A stretch of DNA of 64,000 nucleotides from Aliitabrizicola sp031408575 (GTDB taxonomy: Bacteria; Pseudomonadota; Alphaproteobacteria; Rhodobacterales; Rhodobacteraceae): contig JANNWS010000190.1 of assembly GCA_031408575.1 (NCBI GenBank), forward strand, positions 1-64,000. The letters are read 5' to 3'. Positions 52,612 through 61,244 of this stretch are shown here, one piece after another. Numbering within the stretch: the first letter of the stretch is position 1; every line of letters starts with the position of its first letter. The notes below the pieces were generated by a model. The model saw only the letters and a program-made list of their open reading frames with translations. It searched no databases and was not told where the DNA came from. A program made the translations under genes and the position numbers.

Positions 52612-52656
52612 AGCGGGCCGCATGATGTTGCGTCACGATTGACCCTGCGGCCCGCT
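52612..52656. promoter_or_regulatory. 11-base inverted repeat upstream of the ETF-QO gene
   Basis: Perfect 11-base arms (52612-52622 and 52646-52656) around 23 bases, ending 62 bases before the start codon. The spacer includes ATTGAC. It could be an operator or a leader hairpin. Confidence 0.45.
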
Positions 52657-52718
52657 TGGGGCAAAGCCTGAGCCGTGATTTTCAAGCAAGCCGCGCAGGC
52701 TGCCAGAGGGGAAAAGTG

Positions 52719-54374
52719 ATGCCGGATCAGATCACCCGCGAGTCGATGGACTATGACGTGGTTATCGTCGGTGCCGGGCCGGCCGGTCTGTCTGCCGCGA
52801 TCCGCCTGAAGCAGCTTGATCCCGATTTGTCGGTGGTGGTGCTGGAAAAAGGGTCCGAGGTGGGGGCGCATATCCTGTCGGGAGCCGTGCTTGACCCGTG
52901 CGGCCTGGATGCGCTGATCCCCGACTGGCAGGAAAGAGGCGCGCCGGTGACGGTGCCGGTGACCGAAGACAGATTTTATTTTCTCGGGCCGGCGGGTGGC
53001 ATCAGGATACCGAACGGGCCGATGCCGCCATTGATGGACAACCACGGCAACTACATCGTCTCGATGGCGAACGTCTGCCGCTGGATGGCGACGCAGGCCG
53101 AAGAGCTGGGGGTTGAGATTTTCCCCGGCATGTCATGCTCGGCCCTTGTCTGGGGCGAAAAAGGCGAGGTTGCGGGCGTTGTCGCGGGCGAATTCGGCAG
53201 ACTGGCCGACGGCACACCGGGGCCAAATTACGAGCCGGGGCTGGAGTTGCGCGGAAAATACGTTTTCCTGTCCGAAGGGGTGCGCGGGTCGCTGGCAAAG
53301 CAGGTGATCGCCAAGTTCGATCTGTCCAAGGGACATGAGCCGCAGAAATATGGCCTGGGGATGAAAGAGATCTGGCAGATCGACCCCGCCAAGCACCGCC
53401 CCGGCAGCGTCACCCATACGATGGGCTGGCCGCTGGGCAAAAACGCGGGCGGCGGATCGTTCATCTATCACCTTGACAACAATCAGGTCTATGTCGGGTT
53501 TGTGGTGCATCTGAACTATCAGAACCCGCATCTCTTTCCCTACATGGAATTCCAGCAGTTCAAGCATCATCCGATGGTGGCCGACCTTCTGAAGGGCGGC
53601 AAGCGCGTCGCTTACGGCGCTCGCGCGATCAGCGAGGGGGGCTGGCAGTCGATCCCCAAGATGGTGGCGCCGGGCGTGGCGCTGCTGGGCTGTTCGGCGG
53701 GGCTGGTGAACGTGCCGCGCATCAAGGGCAACCACAACGCCATGCTGTCAGGCAAGGCTGCGGCCGAAGCGGCGTTCGAGGCGATCAGGGCAGGCCGGTC
53801 GGGCGATGAGCTGACAACCTATGAGGCCGCAGTCCGGGGCGGGGCCATTGGCAAAGACCTCAAGCGGGTGCGGAATGTCAAACCGCTGTGGTCGAAGTTC
53901 GGCCTGATGGCGTCGCTGACGCTGGGCGGTTTTGATATGTGGACCAACACGCTGTTCGGGTTAAGCCTGTTCGGCACGCTGAAACATGGCAAGACCGACG
54001 CCGAGGCGACCGGGCTGGCCAAGGATCACAAGCCGCTGGACTACCCCAAGCCCGATGGCGTGCTGTCCTTTGACCGGCTGACCAATGTGGCGTTTTCCTT
54101 TACCAACCACGAGGAAAACCAGCCCGCGCACCTGACCCTGAAAGATGCCTCGGTGCCGATCCGCGTGAACCTTCCGCAATACGCGGAACCTGCGCAACGC
54201 TATTGCCCGGCGGGGGTCTATGAGGTGGTGGCCGAGCAGGGCAAAGACCCGCGCTTTGTGATCAATTTTCAGAACTGCGTGCATTGCAAGACCTGCGATA
54301 TCAAGGATCCCATCCAGAACATTGTCTGGGTTACACCGCAGGGCGGTGACGGGCCGAACTATCCCAACATGTGA
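52719..54374 (+). CDS. Electron transfer flavoprotein-ubiquinone oxidoreductase
   Basis: ETF-QO, a 551-residue membrane-associated flavoprotein passing electrons from ETF to ubiquinone. The N-terminal FAD fold is VVIVGAGPAGLSAAI (about 15-29). FPYMEFQQFKHHP is in mid-protein, and a C-terminal [4Fe-4S] site has cysteines in RYCPAGVY and NCVHCKTCDIKDP. The ATG at 52719 has an AGGGGAAAAG site. It completes the route from acyl-CoA dehydrogenases through EtfAB to the quinone pool. Confidence 0.97.
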   Translation: MPDQITRESMDYDVVIVGAGPAGLSAAIRLKQLDPDLSVVVLEKGSEVGAHILSGAVLDPCGLDALIPDWQERGAPVTVPVTEDRFYFLGPAGGIRIPNGPMPPLMDNHGNYIVSMANVCRWMATQAEELGVEIFPGMSCSALVWGEKGEVAGVVAGEFGRLADGTPGPNYEPGLELRGKYVFLSEGVRGSLAKQVIAKFDLSKGHEPQKYGLGMKEIWQIDPAKHRPGSVTHTMGWPLGKNAGGGSFIYHLDNNQVYVGFVVHLNYQNPHLFPYMEFQQFKHHPMVADLLKGGKRVAYGARAISEGGWQSIPKMVAPGVALLGCSAGLVNVPRIKGNHNAMLSGKAAAEAAFEAIRAGRSGDELTTYEAAVRGGAIGKDLKRVRNVKPLWSKFGLMASLTLGGFDMWTNTLFGLSLFGTLKHGKTDAEATGLAKDHKPLDYPKPDGVLSFDRLTNVAFSFTNHEENQPAHLTLKDASVPIRVNLPQYAEPAQRYCPAGVYEVVAEQGKDPRFVINFQNCVHCKTCDIKDPIQNIVWVTPQGGDGPNYPNM

Positions 54375-54479
54375 CAATTGCGCGAGCAGATGCCGTTCGG
54401 CGGCTTTGGGCCGTCGGCCTGCATGGACATGGGGGGGGCGGAGGGCTAGTTTCGGACGAAAGCATCCGGAGGCCTGCCC

Positions 54480-56228
54480 TTGTCCCTGACCCGCCCGCTT
54501 CTTGCCCTTGTTCTTGCCGCGCTGGTGTCGCCCCTGCCCCTGCGGGCTGCCGAAGAAGATGCGGGCGCCTATCTTGCGGCGCGCTCGGCGGTGATTGCCG
54601 GGGACTACCGCGATGCCGCGTCGTGGTTCACCCGCGCGCTGCTTGCCGATCCCGCAAACCCGCAGCTTCTGGAAGGCGCGCTGGTCGGGCGGATGTCGCT
54701 GAGTGATTTCGACGGGGCCAAGGCCATTGCCCAGCGGCTGATCTCGCTGGGCGTGAACAGCCCGGCGGCAAGCATCACGACGATTGCCGATCAGGCAAAG
54801 CGCGGGGCTTTCGAAGACATTCTCAAGGATCTGGCGGCGGGAATGAGCGCCAACAAGGCGGTCGATGCGCTGACTGGTGCCTGGGCAGAACTCGGTGCCG
54901 GGCGCATGTCCGAGGCGCTGGCGGGCTTTGACAAGGTTGCGGCCACGCAGGGAATCGAGGCGTTCGGCCTGTATCACAAGGCACTGGCGCTGGCGTCAGT
55001 TGGCGATTTCGAGGGGGCTGACGCGATCTTGTCGGGCGACCTGCGGGTGATGCGGCGCGGCATCATCGCCCACGCCCAGATACTGAGCCAGCTTGAGCGC
55101 AACGCAGATGCCACGGCGCTGCTCGATCGCGAATTCGGCACCGAACAGGATCCGATGATCGACGTGATGCGCGCGCAGCTTGACGCCGGCGAAGTGCTTC
55201 CGTTCGATATCGCCCGCAATGCGACCGACGGCATGGCAGAGGTGTTCTTTACCGTCGCTACCGCATTGAACGGTGAGGCATCGAACGGCTACACCCTCGT
55301 TTTTGCGCGGGTTGCAAGCTATCTTCGGCCCGACCATCTGGACAGCATCCTGCTGGCCGCAAGCATGTTGCAGCAGCAAGAACAGTTTGACCTAGCACTT
55401 GAGACATACGACCAGATCGCGCCCGAACACCCCGCGTTTTATGCAGCCCAGATCGGCCGCGCCGAGGCGATGTCAGCAATGGGCGATACTGATGGTGCTA
55501 TCGCCGCGATGACAGCACTGGCGGAAACCAACAGCGATCTGATGATGGTTCACCTCTCGTTGGGTGATCTGCTGCGCAAGGAGGAACGCTTTGATGACGC
55601 CTCCAAAGCCTATGACCGGGCTTTGGAGCGGGTCAAGAACGCAGATGCCCGCCACTGGGTGATCTACTACAGCCGCGGCATCACGCATGAGCGGGAAAAG
55701 CGCTGGGAACTGGCCGATGCGGATTTCCGCCGCGCGCTGGAGTTGAACCCCGATCAGGCGCTGGTGCTTAATTACCTTGGCTATTCCTTGGTGGAGCGGG
55801 GCGAAAAGCTGGACGAGGCGCTGGGCATGATCGAGCGTGCCGTCGCCGCCGAACCCGAAAGCGGCTACATCATTGACAGCCTCGCCTGGGCGCTGTTCAC
55901 CCTTGGACGCTATGAAGAAGCGCTGGCCCCGATGGAACGCGCATCGCTGCTGGAACCCCTCGACCCGATCGTCACCGACCATCTGGGTGATGTCTATTGG
56001 TCTGTCGGTCGCAAGCTGGAAGCAGACTTTCAGTGGCGCCGTGCGCTGTCGTTCGAGCCGAAGGAGGAGCAGGCCATTCGCATCCGCCGCAAGCTGGAAA
56101 TCGGCCTTGACGCCGTGCTGGCCGAAGAGGGCGCGAAACCGTTGGACGCGCGTCAGGCCGCTGTCACGCCGCCCTCCTCCGACACCGCTGCGGTGACGGA
56201 GGACGGGGCAGCAACGGATGGCAACTGA
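54480..56228 (+). CDS. Tetratricopeptide repeat protein, exported
   Basis: A 582-residue protein with a signal peptide (about 1-23, ending LPLRA) and many TPR helices over the remainder. Clear units include YDRALERVKNADARHW and DADFRRALELNPDQALVLNY, with LLEPLDPIVTDHLGDVYWS near the end. It probably acts as a periplasmic scaffold. It starts at a TTG (54480) with a strong GGAGG site. Its last 11 bases overlap ispE, a pairing I recall from other Rhodobacteraceae. Confidence 0.9.
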   Translation: MSLTRPLLALVLAALVSPLPLRAAEEDAGAYLAARSAVIAGDYRDAASWFTRALLADPANPQLLEGALVGRMSLSDFDGAKAIAQRLISLGVNSPAASITTIADQAKRGAFEDILKDLAAGMSANKAVDALTGAWAELGAGRMSEALAGFDKVAATQGIEAFGLYHKALALASVGDFEGADAILSGDLRVMRRGIIAHAQILSQLERNADATALLDREFGTEQDPMIDVMRAQLDAGEVLPFDIARNATDGMAEVFFTVATALNGEASNGYTLVFARVASYLRPDHLDSILLAASMLQQQEQFDLALETYDQIAPEHPAFYAAQIGRAEAMSAMGDTDGAIAAMTALAETNSDLMMVHLSLGDLLRKEERFDDASKAYDRALERVKNADARHWVIYYSRGITHEREKRWELADADFRRALELNPDQALVLNYLGYSLVERGEKLDEALGMIERAVAAEPESGYIIDSLAWALFTLGRYEEALAPMERASLLEPLDPIVTDHLGDVYWSVGRKLEADFQWRRALSFEPKEEQAIRIRRKLEIGLDAVLAEEGAKPLDARQAAVTPPSSDTAAVTEDGAATDGN

Positions 56229-57060
56229 GGCGTTTGCCCCGGCCAAAATCAATCTGACATTGCACATCACCGGCCAGCGCGCCGACGGGTACCACCTGCT
56301 CGACAGCCTAGTTGCATTTGCCGATATCGGGGACCGGATCATTGCGGAACCGGCCCCCGGCCTTTCGCTGCGCATCACTGGCCCGCAATCTGCGGGGCTG
56401 AGTGCGGGCAACGACAACCTCGTTCTGCGCGCGGCGCGACTGTTCGGTGCGGGGCGCGGGGCTGCGCTGACGCTGGACAAGGTGCTGCCGGTCGCGTCGG
56501 GCATAGGCGGCGGATCGGCGGACGCGGCAGCAACGCTTCGGGTGCTTTCGCAGCTTTGGGGTGTGCCGCTGCCGGCAGATGCGGCGGTGCTGTCGCTTGG
56601 CGCCGATGTGCCGGTCTGTCTGCTGGGGCAGGCGACCCGGATGATCGGCGTAGGGGATGGCCTGTATCCGCTGGGCCATGCGTTGCCCGCCGCATCACTG
56701 GTGCTGGCGAACCCCGGCGTGGCAGTGTCGACCCCTGCGGTCTTTGCCGCGCTGAACAGGCGCGATCTGGCACCCATGCCACGCGAGGTGCCGCGCCTGC
56801 GCGATGTGACGGAATTGGCCGCGTTCCTTGTGATGACGCGCAATGATCTGGAGGCGCCCGCGACCCGGCTACAGCCGGTGATCGCCAAGGTCCGCGCGGC
56901 GCTGTCGGCACAACAGGGCTGTCTCTTTGCTCGCATGTCGGGGTCGGGGGCCACCTGCTTTGGCCTGTTCCCGGACCCGTTGTCGGCTGCCACCGCCGCA
57001 AGCGCACTGAAGGCCGCGCAACCCGGATGGTGGGTCGCTGCTGCGCGCATGCTGGGCTAG
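56218..57060 (+). CDS. ispE: 4-diphosphocytidyl-2-C-methyl-D-erythritol kinase
   Basis: IspE, the GHMP kinase of the MEP isoprenoid pathway. It has 280 residues. The start has FAPAKINLTLHI and GYHLLDSLV. The ATP loop PVASGIGGGSADAA is at 91-104, and the C-terminal MSGSGATCFGLF is the third GHMP motif. The ATG lies inside the end of the TPR gene. Together with ispH (31.2 kb) it feeds the polyprenyl synthase next door. Confidence 0.95.
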   Translation: MATEAFAPAKINLTLHITGQRADGYHLLDSLVAFADIGDRIIAEPAPGLSLRITGPQSAGLSAGNDNLVLRAARLFGAGRGAALTLDKVLPVASGIGGGSADAAATLRVLSQLWGVPLPADAAVLSLGADVPVCLLGQATRMIGVGDGLYPLGHALPAASLVLANPGVAVSTPAVFAALNRRDLAPMPREVPRLRDVTELAAFLVMTRNDLEAPATRLQPVIAKVRAALSAQQGCLFARMSGSGATCFGLFPDPLSAATAASALKAAQPGWWVAAARMLG

Positions 57061-57159
57061 AGCCTGCGGGTCAAAACCGGTCTCCGTATTTGGCGAAAAG
57101 ACAGACGAAATCAGAATAGCCGGGGACCGTCTGGCACTTCCGTCAGGGTCAGGCAGGCG

Positions 57160-58161
57160 CTAGCTGATCCGCGCCACGACGTAATCCGCCAGTTCGTCCA
57201 GCATCCCGCGCAGCGGATGATCGGGAAGCCCGGCCAGCGCCGCCCGTGCCTTGGCGGCCCAGGCCAGCGCGTCGGCGCGTGCCGCCTCCATTGACCCATG
57301 CCGCGCCATGATAGCCATCGCCACGGCAAGATCGCCGTCGGCCTGCTGGCCCTTCTCGATCACCCGCACCCAGAAGGCGCGCTCTTCGGCATCGGCCTTT
57401 GCCACGGCCTTGATGACCGGCAGGGTCAACTTGCGCTCGCGGAAATCATCGCCGGTGTTCTTGCCGATTGCATCCGCGCTGCCGCCATAGTCCAGCAGAT
57501 CATCGACGATCTGGAACGCGATCCCCAACGCATCGCCATAGTCGCGCAAGGCCACGACCTGCGCTTCGGGCGCGCCCGCGATGACTGCGCCAGCCTCGGT
57601 CGCCGCCGAAAACAGCGCCGCCGTCTTGCCGCGCACGACTTGCAGATAGACCCGCTCATCCGTCGCCAGATCCTGTGCGGCGGTCAGTTGCAGCACCTCG
57701 CCCTCGGCGATCACCGCCGACGCGTTCGACAGGATGTCGAGCACGCGCAGACTGCCGGTTTCCACCATCAACTGGAACGACCGCGCAAACAGGTAGTCAC
57801 CGACCAGCACCGAAGATTTGTTGTCCCACAAAAGGTTCGCCGTGGGTCGCCCGCGCCGGCGCGCGCTTTCATCGACCACGTCATCATGCAGCAGAGTGGC
57901 GGTATGAATGAACTCGACCGTCGCTGCCAGATGCACATGATACGGACCTTGGTAGCTGCACATCCGGGCTGCGGCCAGCGTCAGCATCGGGCGCAGGCGT
58001 TTACCCCCTGCCTCGACCAGATGGGCCGTCACCTCGGGGATGCGCGGCGCGTGTTCCGACGCCATCCGTTCCCGGATCAGCAGATTGACCGCTGCCATGT
58101 CTTCAGCCAGCCAGTCTGACAGCCGTTCATGCGGCTTTGGCGATACCTCGTGCAACCCCAT
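57160..58161 (-). CDS. ispB: Polyprenyl diphosphate synthase (octa/deca-prenyl type)
   Basis: A 333-residue trans-prenyltransferase building the long side chain of ubiquinone. The first aspartate-rich motif is LLHDDVVDESARRRG, with GGKRLRP before it, and the second is VDDLLDYGG. The residues before the first motif (TATLLHDD) lack bulky blocking side chains, which fits a long product, probably C50 in this group. It runs opposite to ispE. Confidence 0.92.
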   Translation of the reverse strand: MGLHEVSPKPHERLSDWLAEDMAAVNLLIRERMASEHAPRIPEVTAHLVEAGGKRLRPMLTLAAARMCSYQGPYHVHLAATVEFIHTATLLHDDVVDESARRRGRPTANLLWDNKSSVLVGDYLFARSFQLMVETGSLRVLDILSNASAVIAEGEVLQLTAAQDLATDERVYLQVVRGKTAALFSAATEAGAVIAGAPEAQVVALRDYGDALGIAFQIVDDLLDYGGSADAIGKNTGDDFRERKLTLPVIKAVAKADAEERAFWVRVIEKGQQADGDLAVAMAIMARHGSMEAARADALAWAAKARAALAGLPDHPLRGMLDELADYVVARIS

Positions 58162-58250
58162 CCCAGCCCCAGCTTGCCTTTCCGCCCCAGCGTGCCTTCC
58201 TGCCCGGAAGACCTCGACAAACCTAACGCCCGCCGACTATGTCCTTCATC

Positions 58251-58466
58251 ATGAGAGAACTTCTTCGCAGCAACGACCCTACGGTCATCGCCTTTGCTTC
58301 GGCCCTTCTGACCGGAGAGGGTATAGCTTTCTTTCCGTTGGACGTCCACATGAGCCTCCTTGAGGGATCGCTTGGCATCTTGCCGCGCCGCCTGATGGTG
58401 CGGGACCGCGATCTGTTCCGCGCCCGCATCGTTCTTTCGGATAATGACATCCCGACGGGCCTTTAG
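58251..58466 (+). CDS. DUF2007 domain protein
   Basis: A 71-residue protein of the DUF2007 (putative signal-transducing) family. It shows MRELLRSNDPT, then FPLDVHMSLLEGSLGILPRR, in the normal order. The fold resembles a ferredoxin-like regulatory domain. The second of two ATGs (58251) matches the family start better than 58239. The methyltransferase gene begins at the base after its stop. Confidence 0.86.
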   Translation: MRELLRSNDPTVIAFASALLTGEGIAFFPLDVHMSLLEGSLGILPRRLMVRDRDLFRARIVLSDNDIPTGL

Positions 58467-59222
58467 ATGTTCAGCGCGGGCGACCTGAGCGATGACGGCT
58501 TTCTGGGCGGACGACTGCACATCCTGCAACCCATTGCCGGCTACCGCGCCGCAACCGACCCGGTGCTGCTGGCGGCAGCGGTGCCGGCGCAGGCGGGCGA
58601 GACAGTGCTGGAACTGGGGTGTGGCGCAGGTGTGGCCAGCCTTTGCCTTGGCGCGCGGGTGCCGGGGGTGATGCTGGCAGGGCTGGAACGGCAGGCGGAC
58701 TACGCCGGCCTTGCGCGGGAAAATGCGGCACGCAATGGCATTGTTTTCGAGGTGATCACCGGCGATCTGGCAGCGTTGCCTGCGGTGCTGAAGCGCCCGT
58801 TCCGCCATGTCATCGCCAACCCGCCTTACTTTGCGGCAGGCAGCGGCACGGCGGCCAGCGATGCCGGCCGCGAGGCGGCCCAACGCGAAGAAACACCGCT
58901 TGCTGTCTGGATCGACACCGCCACCCGCCGCCTTGCCCCCGGTGGCTGGCTGACGTTCATCCATGTGGCGTCCCGCCTGCCGGATATGCTGGCGGGGCTG
59001 GACGGGCGCATGGGGTCGGTCAGCATCCTGCCGCTTTGTGCGCGCAGTGAACAGCCCGCAAGCCGGGTGATCCTGCGCGCACGCAAGGGCGGGCGCGCGG
59101 CGTTTCGGCTGCTTGCGCCGCTGGTGTTGCATGACGGGGCCGCGCATGACGGCGACCGTGACAGCTTTGCGCCCGAGGTACAGGCGGTCCTCCGCCACGG
59201 ATCATCATTAACTCGCGTTTAA
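58467..59222 (+). CDS. TrmN6/YfiC-like tRNA methyltransferase
   Basis: A 251-residue class I SAM-dependent methyltransferase. The SAM loop is LELGCGAGVASL (48-59), and NPPY at 118-121 is the motif of N6-adenine or similar methylases. GYRAATDPVLLAAAVP near the start is typical of TrmN6-like proteins, which modify A37 of tRNA(Val) in E. coli. It directly follows the DUF2007 gene. The tRNA target is inferred. Confidence 0.87.
   Translation: MFSAGDLSDDGFLGGRLHILQPIAGYRAATDPVLLAAAVPAQAGETVLELGCGAGVASLCLGARVPGVMLAGLERQADYAGLARENAARNGIVFEVITGDLAALPAVLKRPFRHVIANPPYFAAGSGTAASDAGREAAQREETPLAVWIDTATRRLAPGGWLTFIHVASRLPDMLAGLDGRMGSVSILPLCARSEQPASRVILRARKGGRAAFRLLAPLVLHDGAAHDGDRDSFAPEVQAVLRHGSSLTRV
59208..59222. 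promoter_or_regulatory. CtrA-type box TTAA-N7-TTAA
   Basis: An exact match to the CtrA consensus TTAAN7TTAA spans the stop codon of the methyltransferase gene, 107 bases before the DUF465 start. CtrA is the cell-cycle and motility regulator of alphaproteobacteria. I found no other exact match while scanning. Confidence 0.45.
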
Positions 59223-59328
59223 GTTGAAATATCTGTGCATGGTTGCCCCTGCGTCACCAAGATTGCGTGACACGACTCGGGCTTTGTGATGCACTCGTTA
59301 CATTGAGGCCATTCAGAGGAGGACAGAC

Positions 59329-59496
59329 ATGACGATTGCTTCGCATCTGCAGGAACTGCGCCGCAAACACGAAACCCTCTCGACCCAGGTGGAACTGGCA
59401 CAGCGCAGCCCCGCGACAGATGCCCTGAAAATCGCCGATCTCAAGAAACAGAAACTGCGCCTGAAGGAAGAAATCACCCGCCTTAGCCAGGCGTGA
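59329..59496 (+). CDS. Small DUF465 (YdcH) protein
   Basis: A 55-residue protein, MTIASHLQELRRKHETLSTQ at the start and ending TRLSQA. It is a helical hairpin of the DUF465/YdcH family, abundant in alphaproteobacteria and of unknown function. The ATG at 59329 has a very good GAGGAGGA site. Its last 14 bases overlap the end of the opposing exporter gene. Confidence 0.9.
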   Translation: MTIASHLQELRRKHETLSTQVELAQRSPATDALKIADLKKQKLRLKEEITRLSQA

Positions 59497-60358
59497 CCGT
59501 TCCGGCGCTGGCGCGGGCCGCCAGCGCCGCTCCACCGGCAATCAGCGCTGCCGCGACCAGAAGCGTGGACGAAGGCTGCGCTATACCCGCCGCGACCAAG
59601 GCCAGCGTCGACAACATTGGCGCGGCATAGGACGCGACACCCAGAAGCTGGATGTCGCCCCGCTTCATTCCTATGTCCCAAGTGTAGAACGCGATCCCGA
59701 CCGGGCCGACACCCAGTGCAAGAATGGCCAGCCATCCGCCGCTTGCCGTCGGCCAGACGGTGTCTTCAAGGGCCAGATGCGCCAGCGCAGACAATACCGC
59801 AGTCGCAAGGCAGAACACCGCGACGCTGACCGTCGGCACATCGCCCAGCCTGCGCGACAGTACCGAGTAGACGGCCCAGTTGACCGCACACAGAAACGCC
59901 AACCCCAGCCCCGGCAGCGCCCCCGCCGACAGCCCTCCCGCACCGCGCAGCACGATCAGCGCAGCCCCGGCGAAGGCCAGCAGCGCGCCAAGGACGTGCA
60001 GCCGTGTCAGACGCTCACCGGGAAGCAGACCGGACAACAGCACGATGAACAAGGGCCAGAGATAGGCAATCAACCCCGCCTCGGCGGCAGGGGCCATGCG
60101 AAGGGCAGTGAAGTAAAGGAAATGATAGCCGAACAATCCCAGTGTTCCGAAAGCATAGACCTTCCAGCCGATACGCCGCAGGGCCGCACCCTCACCCGAC
60201 CACCAAATCCACCCAAGCCCGATTGTCCCGCCGATGCCAAAGCAGAGTGCGTTCAACAGGAACGGCGGCACTGGGGCCGATCGCACGGTGAACAGCGCCA
60301 GCAGCGACCAGAGCATTATCGCGGAGAAACCGATGAGGGTGGCGCGGGTACGGGTCAT
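59483..60358 (-). CDS. DMT-superfamily exporter, YddG-like
   Basis: A 291-residue membrane protein with ten predicted helices, of the EamA/DMT superfamily. It resembles the aromatic amino acid exporter YddG in layout and at several points: RATLIGFSAIMLWS at the start, AGLIAYLWPLFIVLLS, and YTWDIGMKRGDIQLLGV. The substrate is an inference. The ATG at 60358 is preferred over 60394 because the first helix then begins normally. Confidence 0.84.
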   Translation of the reverse strand: MTRTRATLIGFSAIMLWSLLALFTVRSAPVPPFLLNALCFGIGGTIGLGWIWWSGEGAALRRIGWKVYAFGTLGLFGYHFLYFTALRMAPAAEAGLIAYLWPLFIVLLSGLLPGERLTRLHVLGALLAFAGAALIVLRGAGGLSAGALPGLGLAFLCAVNWAVYSVLSRRLGDVPTVSVAVFCLATAVLSALAHLALEDTVWPTASGGWLAILALGVGPVGIAFYTWDIGMKRGDIQLLGVASYAAPMLSTLALVAAGIAQPSSTLLVAAALIAGGAALAARASAGTVTPG

Positions 60359-60420
60359 GACGGCATGAGTGGCTGCGAACGGTCGGCTCATCAAGCCCTG
60401 ATGGGCTTGATGATGCGTCG

Positions 60421-61146
60421 TCAGACCACGAACTGACCGCCATTGGCGGAAATCGTCGATCCGGTGATGAAACCGGCATCGTCAGAGGCGAGGAACACCA
60501 CGATCCGCGCAATCTCGTCTGGCTCGCCCAGACGGCCCACCGGGATCTGCGGAATGATGCGTTCGTTCAGTACCTTTTCGTCAATAGCGCGCACCATTTC
60601 GGTGCCGATATACCCCGGACAGATTGCGTTCACGGTGATTCCGGCGCGCGCGCCTTCCTGCGCCAGGGCCTTGGTGAAGCCCAGATCGCCGGATTTGGCC
60701 GCGGAGTAGTTCACCTGCCCCGCCTGCCCCTTCTGTCCGTTGATCGACGAGATGTTCACCACGCGCCCGAACTTGCGGTCGCGCATCCCCGACCACAGCG
60801 GATGGGTCATGTTGAACAAGCCGGTCAGGTTGGTGTCGATCACCTCTTTCCACATGCCCGGCGTCATCTTGTGGAACATCGCATCCCGCGTGATGCCTGC
60901 GTTGTTCACCAGCACGTCGATCGGACCAATGTCGGCCTCGACCTGCGCGATACCTGCGGCACAGGCATCATACTCGGCGACCGACCATTTGTAGGTCTTG
61001 ATGCCAGTCTCGGCGGTAAAGGCGGCCGCCGCCGCGTCATTGCCCGCATAGTTCGCGGCGACGGTATAGCCCGCCGCCTTCAGGGCTACCGAAATCGCCG
61101 CGCCGATCCCGCGCGAGCCCCCCGTCACCAATGCCACTCTCGCCAT
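60421..61146 (-). CDS. phaB: Acetoacetyl-CoA reductase
   Basis: PhaB, the NADPH-dependent SDR that reduces acetoacetyl-CoA to (R)-3-hydroxybutyryl-CoA for PHB. It has 241 residues. TGGSRGIG lies near the start, NNAGITRD is in the middle, and the catalytic YSAAKSG follows, with SSINGQKGQAGQVNY typical of PhaB. The ATG at 61146 has a GGAGGGG site. It follows phaA by 98 bases on the same strand. PHB synthase is not in the window. Confidence 0.95.
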   Translation of the reverse strand: MARVALVTGGSRGIGAAISVALKAAGYTVAANYAGNDAAAAAFTAETGIKTYKWSVAEYDACAAGIAQVEADIGPIDVLVNNAGITRDAMFHKMTPGMWKEVIDTNLTGLFNMTHPLWSGMRDRKFGRVVNISSINGQKGQAGQVNYSAAKSGDLGFTKALAQEGARAGITVNAICPGYIGTEMVRAIDEKVLNERIIPQIPVGRLGEPDEIARIVVFLASDDAGFITGSTISANGGQFVV

Positions 61147-61244
61147 CAAAATCCCCTCCCCGAGACCATATTTGAAAGACTGTTATCGAAATGAGGATTA
61201 TCGCGCAATATTATTGCGTGTCGATCCTGTTAATCCTGCGAGGC

